DNA of 54,357 nt from Chthoniobacterales bacterium (GTDB taxonomy: Bacteria; Verrucomicrobiota; Verrucomicrobiia; Chthoniobacterales; UBA6821): NCBI GenBank assembly GCA_026461395.1, contig JAPJNA010000048.1, positions 93,300 through 147,656 on the forward strand, written 5' to 3'. Shown piece by piece: positions 41,216 to 49,355 of the stretch. How positions within the stretch are numbered: the first letter of the stretch is position 1; every line of letters begins with the position of its first letter. Both the position numbers and the translations under genes were made by a program. The notes beneath the pieces are model-generated. The model worked only from the letters and a program-made list of their open reading frames with translations. It was not told where the DNA came from and ran no database searches.

Positions 41216-42390
41216 GCATACTGCGAGCCTACAAAAAGAGGCGGGGTAATCTTCCTGCGTTCCTGCTGTTTCTCTTCGCCTTGGCGCTTGCTGTTGGCGG
41301 CATCGCCTTCTGGCGAATGATGCAACCCAAGCACCTCTCGCAATCCCCCCAGACACATTCCGGCTGGTCGGCTTTGCAGGAACAGAAAGAGCGTCCTCCT
41401 CTTGCCTTGGCCTCCGATCGTTCGCTTGAGGCAATGGACCGTGAATTCACCGATCTGGTAGAGCATGTGATCCCCTCCGTGGTCAGTATCACCACCACGA
41501 CGGCACCGGACCGCGATGCGTTGATCCGCCAATTCTTCGGCCTTGGTGGCGGCAATGTCAGTCAGAACAACAAGATGGGCTCGGGTATGATTGTCTCTCG
41601 GGAAGGTTACATCGTCACCAACTGGCATGTCGTCAAAGGCGCCTCACAGGTCACCATCCAGTTGAACGACGGCCGTTCTCTTCCCGCATCGTTCGCCGGG
41701 GCCGATCAGCGTTCCGATATCGCCGTCCTGAAGGTCGCCACCGAGGGACTCGAACCGATCGCCTTCGGAGACTCGGAGTTGGTCAAGGTGGGCCAAATGG
41801 TCTTTGCCGTAGGCAATCCCTTCGGACTTCAGGAAACAGTGACCCAGGGGATTATCAGCGCCAAGGGTCGCCGTACCGTCAGCGAGGCTGCCAATGAGTT
41901 TTTCCAGACCAGTACCACCATTAACCCCGGTAACTCGGGCGGTCCCCTTGTTGACATCCACGGGAAGGTCATCGGCATCAATAACTTCATTCTCAGCAGG
42001 AGCGGCGGCTCGGAGGGGATCGGATTTGCAATTCCCTCCAATGTGGCACGGCGTGTCTACGAGGACATCGTTCAGCGTGGACGCGTGATCCATCCCTGGT
42101 TCGGGGTCGTCATGCGCCCCTTGAATGCCAGCCTAGCAAAACAACTAGGACTGCCGGACACAAATGGAGCCTTGGTCGCCGCCACACTGGCTGGATCGCC
42201 TGCAGAACGTAGCGGTCTGGTCGGCGGCGACGTGATTATCTCCTTCAACAATCACCCAATTCGCGATGGGAAAGACCTGCGCAATCGCGTGGCCGAGGCC
42301 GAAGTAGGTCCACCCACAGGCATTGGGATTCTCCGGGCGGGAAAACCACTCCAGCTCAGTGTCTCCATGATCGAGGAGCCATCCAATTAA
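41212..42390 (+). CDS. HtrA/DegP-type serine protease with one PDZ domain
   Basis: A 392-residue periplasmic, membrane-anchored protease. An N-terminal helix (about 15-36) anchors it. The trypsin-like triad is His139 (VTNWHVV), Asp169 (RSDIAVLKV) and Ser242 (GNSGGPL). A single PDZ domain (about 290-385, PWFGVVMRPLNASLAKQLGL and GLVGGDVIISFNNHPI) follows. This is the DegS-like architecture with one PDZ, rather than DegP with two. Such proteases cut damaged or signalling proteins; DegS triggers a sigma-E-type envelope stress cascade. No anti-sigma gene is visible here. It is cotranscribed with the ExbBD unit. Confidence 0.94.
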   Translation: MSILRAYKKRRGNLPAFLLFLFALALAVGGIAFWRMMQPKHLSQSPQTHSGWSALQEQKERPPLALASDRSLEAMDREFTDLVEHVIPSVVSITTTTAPDRDALIRQFFGLGGGNVSQNNKMGSGMIVSREGYIVTNWHVVKGASQVTIQLNDGRSLPASFAGADQRSDIAVLKVATEGLEPIAFGDSELVKVGQMVFAVGNPFGLQETVTQGIISAKGRRTVSEAANEFFQTSTTINPGNSGGPLVDIHGKVIGINNFILSRSGGSEGIGFAIPSNVARRVYEDIVQRGRVIHPWFGVVMRPLNASLAKQLGLPDTNGALVAATLAGSPAERSGLVGGDVIISFNNHPIRDGKDLRNRVAEAEVGPPTGIGILRAGKPLQLSVSMIEEPSN

Positions 42391-42498
42391 TCCGAAATTC
42401 TTCCCGCTCCCCGTGGCGTCTTCACTCCCATCCTTCAAACATCCGGCTCCCCCACGCTTGCGAAGTCAGAGCCTTCGGAACTAGATTCTTCTTTGGTC

Positions 42499-43272
42499 AT
42501 GTCTTCAGATAACTCCACCGGAACATTGCGTGCACACCGTAGTACTCAGGTCCGCTTGGCACTCTGGGTCCTAGGGGTAATCGCCCTGATCGAGTTAATC
42601 CTGGCAGCGATCGCACTTGCGCCCCGTTTTGTTTCCGGACTGCGGGCTGGCAGCTCTCCCGCTCAGTCGATGGTGGAAGCATCATCGCCTCCCATTTCTC
42701 CCACTCCGAGCCAACCAACTACTCCCCGGTCACCGGTCTCTCTGCCGGCAAACCAGCAGACCGCGGACATCGCTCTAGGGAATTTCCCTGTTAATCCACC
42801 AGTCAATAACTCCACCCTCAAGCAAATCCTGGCCGACCAGAAGGCGGAAACACCTCTCAGGCAGCCACCCGCCGATGCGGCGGTCAACGGGGAAGCCCCC
42901 CTTAAGATCGTTAATGCCCGCCTTTCGAATACAGAGGATGGGTCCAAAAAGCTTCAGGTGGCCATCAAGGCGAACTCTCAAGAGCAGATCGACAGCGCCC
43001 AGGAAAAGGTTCAGGTCTACTTCTACGATCAGGATGGAGATGAGATCGTTCCGAGTAAGGCGCAAGTCACCTCCAAGTGGCTGAACTGGCAAAATGGGGA
43101 ACCGCAGCTTGTGGAGGTGACCTACCTCCCTGAATCCGTGGATCCGGGCGTTAAATTCGCCGGCTATGTCATTGCCGTCTATTACAAGGGGGATCTTCAG
43201 GACTGCCGCGCACAACCCGCACGACTCCAGAAACTTTTCGAGCCCAAGTACTATATCGGCACGGACGAGTGA
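42499..43272 (+). CDS. Membrane-anchored hypothetical protein with beta-sandwich-like domain
   Basis: A 257-residue protein. Residues 18-44 form one membrane helix (RLALWVLGVIALIELILAAIALAP). A Pro/Ser/Thr-rich linker follows (about 50-100). The C-terminal domain (about 130-250) looks like a beta sandwich: LKIVNARLSNTEDGSKKLQVAI, KVQVYFYDQDGDEIVPSKAQ, LVEVTYLPESV, FAGYVIAVYYKGDLQDC. The pattern recalls FxLYD or immunoglobulin-like secreted domains. I recognise no family. ATG 42499 is chosen over the TTG at 42493. It lies 108 bases after the protease gene, and its stop overlaps the next start (TGATG). Confidence 0.78.
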   Translation: MSSDNSTGTLRAHRSTQVRLALWVLGVIALIELILAAIALAPRFVSGLRAGSSPAQSMVEASSPPISPTPSQPTTPRSPVSLPANQQTADIALGNFPVNPPVNNSTLKQILADQKAETPLRQPPADAAVNGEAPLKIVNARLSNTEDGSKKLQVAIKANSQEQIDSAQEKVQVYFYDQDGDEIVPSKAQVTSKWLNWQNGEPQLVEVTYLPESVDPGVKFAGYVIAVYYKGDLQDCRAQPARLQKLFEPKYYIGTDE

Positions 43273-44282
43273 TGCATCGCATGCCTACCACCGTGCCCCG
43301 GGCGATCTCCTTCGTTTTCGCCTTGTTTCTGGCGCTGATCGTCTTCCTTCCGACGAAGCTCCATGCCCAGATCCTAGTGGATCTCTCCATCAAGCGGTCG
43401 ATGTACATCGCCTATGAACCACTTCTGGCCACCGTGCGGATCAGCAATCTCTCAGGCAACCCCCTGCTGCTGGCAGACGTGGAGGGAAAGAAGTGGTTCG
43501 GATTCCAGGTGGAGACCCTTGACGGTCGTCCCATTCCTCCCTCCAACCCCGACTATGAAATCGATCCGATCAAGGTCGGCCCCGGGGAATCGCTCACCCG
43601 TACCATTAATTTGGTTCAGCTCTACCCGATCACCGACTTCGGCTCCTACCGGATCAGGGCAAGCGTCTACTCCGCCGAGCTCTCGAACTATTTCAGCAGC
43701 CCCCCACTCACCATCGAGATCACCGAAGGACGCCTCCTCTGGCAACAGACTGTGGGAGTGCCTGCAAGGGACGGGATCCGAGGAGGAAGCCGCACCATCA
43801 GCCTCCTGTCCCACCGCCTGACGGAGCGTACAGATCTCTATCTGCGGATTGCGGACAAGGATGCCGGGATTGTCTACTGTACCCACCGACTCGGGGACTA
43901 TATCTCCTACGGAAAGCCCGACATCATGCTCGACGCCTCCAATATTATCCATGTGCTGCAGAACAACATCCCTCACGAATTTATCTACACGAAGGTCGGT
44001 CTGGACGGGAAGATCCTAGCCCAGCTTTCCTACAACGCTCCTAAATCACGTCCTCAGCTCAAGCGCTTCGAGGATGGCACCATATCCGTCGTGGGAGGTT
44101 CTCTGTTCGACCCCAAAGCCACCCCGACACCCGGCATCATTCCCAATCTCTCCGACCGACCCGTACCGCTGCCAACACCGGAACAGCCGAACCCTACGAC
44201 GAAGAAGGGTGATAAAAAACATCCCTCTCCTCTACCCACACCTGCTCACACTCCCGTTCCCGCCTCCATTAAAATCGATTGA
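43272..44282 (+). CDS. Secreted hypothetical protein, beta-rich with proline-rich tail
   Basis: A 336-residue exported protein with a signal peptide (about 1-33, AISFVFALFLALIVFLPTKLHA). The body is beta-strand rich (residues 35-145: VDLSIKRSMYIAYEPLLATVRISN, IDPIKVGPGESLTRTINLVQL, YRIRASVYSAEL), like an immunoglobulin-type fold. A second part (155-280) has DLYLRIADKDAGIVYCTHRLG and HEFIYTKVGLDGKILAQL, similar to a beta-propeller-like repeat. The tail (290-330) is Pro/Thr/Lys rich and probably disordered. No family is recognised. The start overlaps the previous stop by one base, so the two genes are coupled. Confidence 0.75.
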   Translation: MHRMPTTVPRAISFVFALFLALIVFLPTKLHAQILVDLSIKRSMYIAYEPLLATVRISNLSGNPLLLADVEGKKWFGFQVETLDGRPIPPSNPDYEIDPIKVGPGESLTRTINLVQLYPITDFGSYRIRASVYSAELSNYFSSPPLTIEITEGRLLWQQTVGVPARDGIRGGSRTISLLSHRLTERTDLYLRIADKDAGIVYCTHRLGDYISYGKPDIMLDASNIIHVLQNNIPHEFIYTKVGLDGKILAQLSYNAPKSRPQLKRFEDGTISVVGGSLFDPKATPTPGIIPNLSDRPVPLPTPEQPNPTTKKGDKKHPSPLPTPAHTPVPASIKID

Positions 44283-44298
44283 GGCATTTCCAAAGCCC

Positions 44299-44318
44299 CT
44301 CCTCTTGACTAGGAGGAG
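44299..44318 (+). terminator. Candidate short hairpin before the L,D-transpeptidase gene
   Basis: CTCCTC (44299-44304) can pair with GAGGAG (44313-44318), loop of 8 bases, followed by TTTCC. It lies between the secreted-protein stop and the next start. As a terminator it is weak; as a sequestered ribosome-binding region it is possible, since it contains AGGAGG. The distance to the start is long. Confidence 0.3.
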
Positions 44319-44343
44319 TTTCCGTCGATAAATACTAGTGCTC

Positions 44344-44979
44344 ATGTCACTCCTTTTCATCAAGCGACCACAGCAATTCATCCAGGTTGCCCTTGCCTGC
44401 ATGGCCATGCTGATGCTCGGCGCCTGCGCCTCTTATGATAGCCGTTTGAACTCCTCGGCCACCCAGTACCTCGGCACCGACGGCTCGATCATCACAAGGA
44501 CCTCCACGGCCTCGCTAGCCGACCGGATCTCCTACTGGGCTGATGAATCAGCGAATGGCCCTGGCCATATCGTCATCAACATCAGCCAGCAGAAACTCTT
44601 TTACTACAAGGGAGGGAAACTTGTCGGCATTTCCGCAGTCTCAACCGGCAAGGATGGACACGACTCGCCAGTGGGTAATTTCAAAGTCCAGAAGAAGGAA
44701 AAAGAGCATGCCTCCAATCTCTACGGCGACTTCGTCGACGCCTCTGGCACTGTGGTGGTAAAGAACGTCGATGCTATGAAAGACAAGCCTCCTGAAGGCA
44801 CTCACTTTCAGGGCTCTTCCATGCCGTGGTTCATGCAATTTGCTCCGGGTGTTGGAATGCACACCGGCTTCTTGCCGGGAATCCCAGATTCCCATGGTTG
44901 CATCCGGCTGCCCGACAGAATGGCCAAGATTTTCTATGAGGTGACACCTCTTGGAACGCCAGTCAGCGTCGAGAAGTAG
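44344..44979 (+). CDS. L,D-transpeptidase lipoprotein
   Basis: A 211-residue YkuD-family peptidoglycan cross-linker. The signal ends in a lipobox (LMLGAC), so Cys28 is lipidated. The domain starts at HIVINISQQKLFYYKGGKLV and holds the pair TGKDGHDSPVGNF and GMHTGFLPGIPDSHGCIRLP, with the catalytic Cys186 and preceding His in the H-x(n)-S-H-G-C-hydrophobic-R motif. It would form 3-3 cross-links or attach lipoproteins to peptidoglycan. ATG 44344 is used; a GTG at 44338 also opens the frame. It is downstream of the ExbBD unit by 61 bases. Confidence 0.92.
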   Translation: MSLLFIKRPQQFIQVALACMAMLMLGACASYDSRLNSSATQYLGTDGSIITRTSTASLADRISYWADESANGPGHIVINISQQKLFYYKGGKLVGISAVSTGKDGHDSPVGNFKVQKKEKEHASNLYGDFVDASGTVVVKNVDAMKDKPPEGTHFQGSSMPWFMQFAPGVGMHTGFLPGIPDSHGCIRLPDRMAKIFYEVTPLGTPVSVEK

Positions 44980-44988
44980 GGGCGCCGC

Positions 44989-45089
44989 GGGCTTTTAGCC
45001 TGTTGGACTTTTAGACTTTTGGGATCTTGTACCAACTATCCTGTTTGCTGGCACCTAACAGCCTAACAGTCTAATAGTCTATAAGCCCC
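44989..45089. repeat. 100-bp palindromic intergenic element (GGGCTTTTAG...AAGCCC)
   Basis: The left arm (44989-45023: GGGCTTTTAGCC, TGTTGGACTTTTAGAC) faces the right arm (45054-45089: CTAACAGCCTAACAGTC, TAATAGTCTATAAGCCC). The arms end in GGGCTT/AAGCCC. It is one of two members of the AACAGCC family in the window and lies just before aroB. Confidence 0.65.
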
Positions 45090-45096
45090 GACTTCT

Positions 45097-46179
45097 ATGC
45101 CTTCCTCAGTGATCACTGTCCCCGTTCCGCTTCAGGACTCACCTTATGAGATCCTGATCGGCTCCGGAATACTTTCCCTAGCTGGAGAACTGGCGGCCAA
45201 GGTCGTGAAGCCATGCCGATGCGTATTGATCTCGGATGAAATCGTCGCCCCTCTCCATGCGCAAGGAATCCTCGAATCTCTCCGGAGTGCCGGCTTTGAA
45301 CCCCATCTGCTAACAATCCCCGCAGGCGAAGCCTCCAAGTCGATGGCGGTTGTGGCTGATCTCTGCGACCAGATGATCCAGCTGGGCTTGGATCGCAAGA
45401 GCGCTCTCTTCGCACTCGGCGGAGGTGTTGTGGGGGATCTGGCCGGATTTGTTGCCTCAATCCACTACCGAGGCATCCCCATTATCCAGCTGCCAACGAC
45501 GGTCGTAGCCCAGGTCGATAGCTCCATCGGAGGAAAGACAGGCGTAAACAGCCCTCTGGGAAAAAACCTGATCGGCACCTTCCATCAGCCCCGACTTGTG
45601 CTCTCCGATACAGCCACTCTCTCCACTCTTCCAGAGCGGATCTTCCAGGAAGGACTTGCCGAAGCGATCAAGCATGCCGTGATCGCCGATGAGCCCATGC
45701 TTGATTTACTCCCTTTTGATCGCTCCGCGGATCTGAGTCCCCTTATCGCACGGAATGCCGCCATCAAGGCCCGCATCGTCAGCGAGGATGAGTTCGAGAC
45801 TAAGGGAACGCGCGCCCTTCTGAACTTCGGTCACACCATCGGTCATGCCATCGAGTCTGTCGCGGGCTATGGGAAACTCTCTCATGGGGAATGCGTCGCG
45901 ATCGGGATGATTGCCGCCCTCGATCTCTCCGTGCGACTGGCAGGACTACCCAGCGATCAGGCCGTCCGCGTAAAGGATGTTATTATTGCCTGCGGCCTTC
46001 CAACCACCATCCCCGCCGATCTTCCGACCGGCGCTATCCTCGCCGCACTAGCCCGAGATAAGAAATTCGATGCGGGCGCCATCCGCTTCGTTCTAACCCC
46101 AAAACTCGGCTCAGCCTTGATCAGCGACAAGGTGACCCTTGGCGATGTGACAGACATCATAGAAAGGCTTCAGTCCTAA
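45097..46179 (+). CDS. aroB: 3-dehydroquinate synthase
   Basis: A 360-residue AroB, second step of the shikimate pathway (NAD- and metal-dependent). The NAD-binding loop GGGVVGDLAGFVAS and the substrate loop KTGVNSPLGKNLIGTFHQP are clear. The metal site residues lie in EGLAEAIKHA (Glu), NFGHTIGHAIE (His) and HGECVAIGM (His). Length is normal and no aroK fusion is present. It is preceded directly by a palindromic repeat element and is convergent with the toxin-antitoxin pair. Secure assignment. Confidence 0.96.
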   Translation: MPSSVITVPVPLQDSPYEILIGSGILSLAGELAAKVVKPCRCVLISDEIVAPLHAQGILESLRSAGFEPHLLTIPAGEASKSMAVVADLCDQMIQLGLDRKSALFALGGGVVGDLAGFVASIHYRGIPIIQLPTTVVAQVDSSIGGKTGVNSPLGKNLIGTFHQPRLVLSDTATLSTLPERIFQEGLAEAIKHAVIADEPMLDLLPFDRSADLSPLIARNAAIKARIVSEDEFETKGTRALLNFGHTIGHAIESVAGYGKLSHGECVAIGMIAALDLSVRLAGLPSDQAVRVKDVIIACGLPTTIPADLPTGAILAALARDKKFDAGAIRFVLTPKLGSALISDKVTLGDVTDIIERLQS

Positions 46180-46202
46180 AAAAACCGGGTCACACGGAAC
46201 CC
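46178..46202 (-). terminator. Weak intrinsic terminator-like structure after doc
   Basis: On the minus strand GGGT-tccgtgtg-ACCC overlaps the doc stop codon and is followed by GG and a T-run of 7. The stem is only 4 bp, so termination is uncertain, but the location between convergent genes fits. Confidence 0.35.
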
Positions 46203-46591
46203 AGCAATTTACGCAGCAGAGCCGTAGTTTGATCTCGATCAAACTGACTCGAAGCTACTTGGAGAACAAGGTCCTCCCAAGCATCAGCATCGAGTGTTTC
46301 GTCGGGTAGAAAGTTATTTTCGCTTAAAAAGACAAGACACGTGGCTAGAGCCACCCTTTTATTCCCGTCAATAAAGGGGTGGTTGCGGCACAGATAGAAA
46401 AGATAGGCAGCCGCCAATTCGATGGGATCGGAAAAAAGCGGCTCCCCCATCATGGTCGCCTGGGGAGCGGCGATGGCAGATTCCAGAAGAGCCAGATCCC
46501 GAAGACCAGGTGATCCGCCGTGTGCTTCCAGAACCTCTCGATGGACCGCTTTAACCGCATCCACCGACGGGTGGAAAAACGGTCCCTTCAT
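46190..46591 (-). CDS. doc: Doc-type toxin (Fic fold, death-on-curing family)
   Basis: A 133-residue Fic-fold protein with the Doc motif HPFIDGNKRVA (His71 to Arg79). The lysine in place of the second Gly of canonical Fic (HPFxxGNGR) marks Doc, which phosphorylates elongation factor Tu rather than AMPylating targets. Active-site His71, Asp75 and Lys78 are intact. The start overlaps the antitoxin stop by 4 bases (ATGA). The pair is a toxin-antitoxin unit, with the antitoxin first. Confidence 0.9.
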   Translation of the reverse strand: MKGPFFHPSVDAVKAVHREVLEAHGGSPGLRDLALLESAIAAPQATMMGEPLFSDPIELAAAYLFYLCRNHPFIDGNKRVALATCLVFLSENNFLPDETLDADAWEDLVLQVASSQFDRDQTTALLRKLLGSV

Positions 46592-46815
46592 GACAGCCGC
46601 TTGAAGAGATCCGCATTCTTTCCGATCAATCGCTTTGCCGTCGCAGCCGCTTGCTCAGTATTGATCACGGGGCGGATTGGCGTGATGACAAGCGAACCCC
46701 CATCATGGACAGTAACCGAAACCTGATCTCCAACCTTCAGACGCGCCAACTCCATTAGTGCTGTGTCGAAGATCAACCCTTGAGAGTTCCCTATCTTAGA
46801 AATCGTCTTAGTCAT
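46588..46815 (-). CDS. AbrB/MazE-type antitoxin
   Basis: A 75-residue protein with the swapped-hairpin AbrB pattern: TKTISKIGNSQGLIFDTALMELARLKVGDQVSVTVHDGGSLVITPIRP. The N-terminal part would bind operator DNA and the C-terminal tail (NTEQAAATAKRLIGKNADLFKRL) would neutralise the toxin. It precedes doc with a 4-base overlap. Classical Doc partners are Phd proteins of the YefM fold; an AbrB-fold partner is the alternative seen in many chromosomal pairs. Autorepression by the complex is expected but not shown. Confidence 0.85.
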   Translation of the reverse strand: MTKTISKIGNSQGLIFDTALMELARLKVGDQVSVTVHDGGSLVITPIRPVINTEQAAATAKRLIGKNADLFKRLS

Positions 46816-46878
46816 GCAGTAAAACTAAGTTTAACTAGGGTGCCAGTCAAGTCCCTACCTGATCCCAAGGCTCGCAAG

Positions 46879-46958
46879 CTTGGATGGATAACAAGGCGTG
46901 AGAGCGAAGCGGTAGTATCCCCTACCGCAAGTGATCAACAACGCAGCTAGCCGCCAAG
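46879..46958. repeat. REP-like hairpin element B
   Basis: A perfect 7-bp stem, GCGGTAG (46909-46915) and CTACCGC (46922-46928), with a 6-base loop, between outer ends CTTGG (46879-46883) and CCAAG (46954-46958). The GTGAGAGC-stem-GCAAGTGATCAACA layout matches element A at 3298-3357. It lies in the gap between fabH and the antitoxin gene, which are transcribed from the same strand. Confidence 0.65.
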
Positions 46959-46981
46959 ATCGGGAGCCTTAGCCCAAAGGG

Positions 46982-48001
46982 CTACCACTCGACGACTGTG
47001 GAGGCCCAAGTAAGCCCCCCCCCAAACACCACCATCAAGATCTTATCACCCCGCTGGAAGCGGCCTGAGCGCGCGGCCTCGTCGAGAGCGATGGCGACAG
47101 CTGCTGCTGAGGTATTGCCGTAGCGGTCGAGATTGACCATGAAGCGGTCCATGGAGACATCGAGCCGGTCGGCAATGGCCTCGATGATGCGGAGATTGGC
47201 CTGGTGGGGAATGAAGCAGGCGATCTCGTCAGCTGAGACGTCGGCATCGGCAAGTGCCTGCTGGGAGGCGCTGACCATAGCGGTTACGGCGTGCTTGTAG
47301 GTCTCGCGGCCGTTCATCCTCATGGTGGCGGGATTTTCTGCGTAGGTGGGGGAGTTCGCCGGATGGGCACTGCCTCCGCCAGGAATATAGAGGATCTCGG
47401 CCAGCTTTCCGTTGCTCCCCATGCGGGAGGAGAGGATGCCGCGCGATCCTTCGCGATGACGGAGGATGGCGGCGCCGGCACCATCCCCGAAGAGAACGCA
47501 GGTATTCCTGTCGGTCCAGTCGACGATGCCTGAGAGCTTGTCAGCTCCGATCACAAGCACTGTCTTATAGGTGCCGGAGGCAATGTACTGGCGGGCCGTC
47601 TCTACTCCGAAGAGGAAGCCGGAGCAGGCGGCGGAAATGTCAAAGCAGGCAGCATTTACAGCGCCGATCTTGGTCTGAACCAAGCAGGCGGTGCTTGGAA
47701 AGAACATATCCGGCGTGCAGGTCGCACAGATGATCAGATCGATCTCCTCCGGACTGATACCGGCATTCTCGATCGCGGCTTGGGCCGCACGGGCCGCAAG
47801 TTCACTGGTCGGTTGTTCAGGACCAGCGATGTGGCGTTCGCGGATGCCGGTGCGTGACTGGATCCACTCGTCGCTGGTCTCGACCAACTTCTCCAGATCG
47901 GCGTTGGTCATCACGCTGTCAGGAGCGTAGCTGCCAGTGCCGATGATGGAGGCGCTGCGCAGGGGGAGCATGGGTCGGACGGGCGTGTTATCAGACGGCA
48001 T
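46982..48001 (-). CDS. fabH: 3-oxoacyl-[acyl-carrier-protein] synthase III
   Basis: A 339-residue FabH that starts fatty-acid synthesis by condensing acetyl-CoA with malonyl-ACP. The catalytic triad is Cys126 (DISAACSGFLFG), His266 (FIPHQANLR) and Asn296 (DRYGNTSAAA). The start ATG 48001 overlaps the end of plsX by 11 bases and has GGAAGAG upstream; an ATG at 47971 and a longer frame to 48037 also exist. It is the last gene of the DUF177-rpmF-plsX-fabH cluster. Identification is secure. Confidence 0.95.
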   Translation of the reverse strand: MPSDNTPVRPMLPLRSASIIGTGSYAPDSVMTNADLEKLVETSDEWIQSRTGIRERHIAGPEQPTSELAARAAQAAIENAGISPEEIDLIICATCTPDMFFPSTACLVQTKIGAVNAACFDISAACSGFLFGVETARQYIASGTYKTVLVIGADKLSGIVDWTDRNTCVLFGDGAGAAILRHREGSRGILSSRMGSNGKLAEILYIPGGGSAHPANSPTYAENPATMRMNGRETYKHAVTAMVSASQQALADADVSADEIACFIPHQANLRIIEAIADRLDVSMDRFMVNLDRYGNTSAAAVAIALDEAARSGRFQRGDKILMVVFGGGLTWASTVVEW

Positions 48002-49079
48002 GGGACTCTTCCAAGGTTGAGTTATCTGAGGCAACAACTGTTACAGGGGCTGCTGCAGTCTGGGCCAGATGAGCATTCTTCAAATTGTAGGCTCTCACCG
48101 CCTCAACGATACGGGGATTCACCTGCTGCTCGATGAACTCGGTGGCAACGCGGATCGCGTTCTTGATGGCCAGCGGCGTGCTGGAGCCGTGAGCAATAAT
48201 ACAGATGCCGTTCACTCCGAGCAGGGGACTGCCACCGTAGTCCTCGTAGTTGGTTTTCTTACGGATGGCACGGAAGGCATTCCTGGCAATCCATGCGCCA
48301 AACATCCGGAAGGGAGTCTTAGTGAGTTCGTGCTTCAGCCAGCGAAAAACGGCGCCAGCAGTTGCCTCGGCGGTCTTCAGGACGACATTGCCGGTGAAGC
48401 CGTCGCAGAGGATCACCTCGACGGGATGCTCGAAAAGGTCGTGTCCCTCGATATTCCCCCGGAAATTTAGTGAGGAGGCCTTCAGGAGCTTGAAGACATC
48501 CTTGGTGAACTCGCTTCCTTTCACATCCTCGCCGCCGATCGACATCAGGCCGATCTCAGGATTGCTGTAACCGAGGACATGTTCAGAAAGGACCGAGCCC
48601 ATGATCGCGTACTGGAGAAGGTGGACAGGTCGGGCATCAACATTCGCACCGGCATCGATAAGGACGCAGACGTTCTTCTCGGTGGGAAGGTAGGAGGCGA
48701 TGCCGGGACGCTCAATTCCCTCGAGAGTGCGGAGCTTGATCGTTGTGGCCGCGACGGCGGCACCAGTATGACCCGCACTGACGATGGCGTCGGCATCACC
48801 CTTCTTGACCAGATCGACGGCACGGGCGACGGAGGAATCTTTCTTGCGACGGACGGAATCGACGGCCGCGTCGCTCATCTCCACAACCTGAGTCGTGTGG
48901 ACGATCTCGATCCTGGGATCACTACAGCCGAGCTTGGCCAACTCGGTCTTGATGGACGACTCGTCCCCGGTGAGGAAGAGCTTGGTGATCTTCGGGTACT
49001 CCCGGAGAGCCATAGCAGCCCCGGCGACCGTACTCTGAGGGGCGTAGTCACCCCCCATGGCATCGAGGGCAATCCTCAT
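47991..49079 (-). CDS. plsX: Phosphate acyltransferase
   Basis: A 362-residue PlsX that makes acyl-phosphate from acyl-ACP for glycerolipid synthesis. The start MRIALDAMGGDYAPQSTVAGA is diagnostic; other conserved blocks are VSAGHTGA, LIDAGANVDARP, GSEFTKDVFKLL and the GFTGNVVLKTAEA segment. The C-terminus (AVRAYNLKN...) carries an extra tail of about 25 residues. It lies between rpmF (93 bases upstream) and fabH (overlapping), the conserved order linking ribosomal L32, phospholipid and fatty-acid genes. Confidence 0.96.
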   Translation of the reverse strand: MRIALDAMGGDYAPQSTVAGAAMALREYPKITKLFLTGDESSIKTELAKLGCSDPRIEIVHTTQVVEMSDAAVDSVRRKKDSSVARAVDLVKKGDADAIVSAGHTGAAVAATTIKLRTLEGIERPGIASYLPTEKNVCVLIDAGANVDARPVHLLQYAIMGSVLSEHVLGYSNPEIGLMSIGGEDVKGSEFTKDVFKLLKASSLNFRGNIEGHDLFEHPVEVILCDGFTGNVVLKTAEATAGAVFRWLKHELTKTPFRMFGAWIARNAFRAIRKKTNYEDYGGSPLLGVNGICIIAHGSSTPLAIKNAIRVATEFIEQQVNPRIVEAVRAYNLKNAHLAQTAAAPVTVVASDNSTLEESHAV

Positions 49080-49172
49080 GATCCTGCGGCTACTGGTCCT
49101 GTTATCGTTACTGGGGCTGTCTGATTCCTCAATGGATGAGGTCGGAGAGCTAACCCGAGACGTTAATCCGCT

Positions 49173-49355
49173 TTATGCCACCTCGACATCAAGCACCTGA
49201 CGACCGCGGTAGGTACCGCAAGCGGTGCAGGCAGTGTGGGAATGAAGAGGTGCGCCGCACTGGGTGCACTTACCCAGCTTAGGGGCATGCCAGCGGTTTG
49301 CGGCCTTGCGGGTGCGAAGGCGCATCTTTGAAGTTTTACGTTTAGGTACTCCCAT
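49173..49355 (-). CDS. rpmF: 50S ribosomal protein L32
   Basis: A 60-residue bL32 with the zinc-type cysteines CTQC and CTAC separated by a loop (residues 34 to 50). The start MGVPKRKTSKMRLRTRKAANRW is the family N-terminus. The open frame extends to 49487, but ATG 49355 is clearly right. Its start overlaps the end of the DUF177 gene by 14 bases. L32 sits in the 50S subunit near the peptidyl transferase region. The rpmF-plsX-fabH order is conserved widely. Confidence 0.97.
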   Translation of the reverse strand: MGVPKRKTSKMRLRTRKAANRWHAPKLGKCTQCGAPLHSHTACTACGTYRGRQVLDVEVA

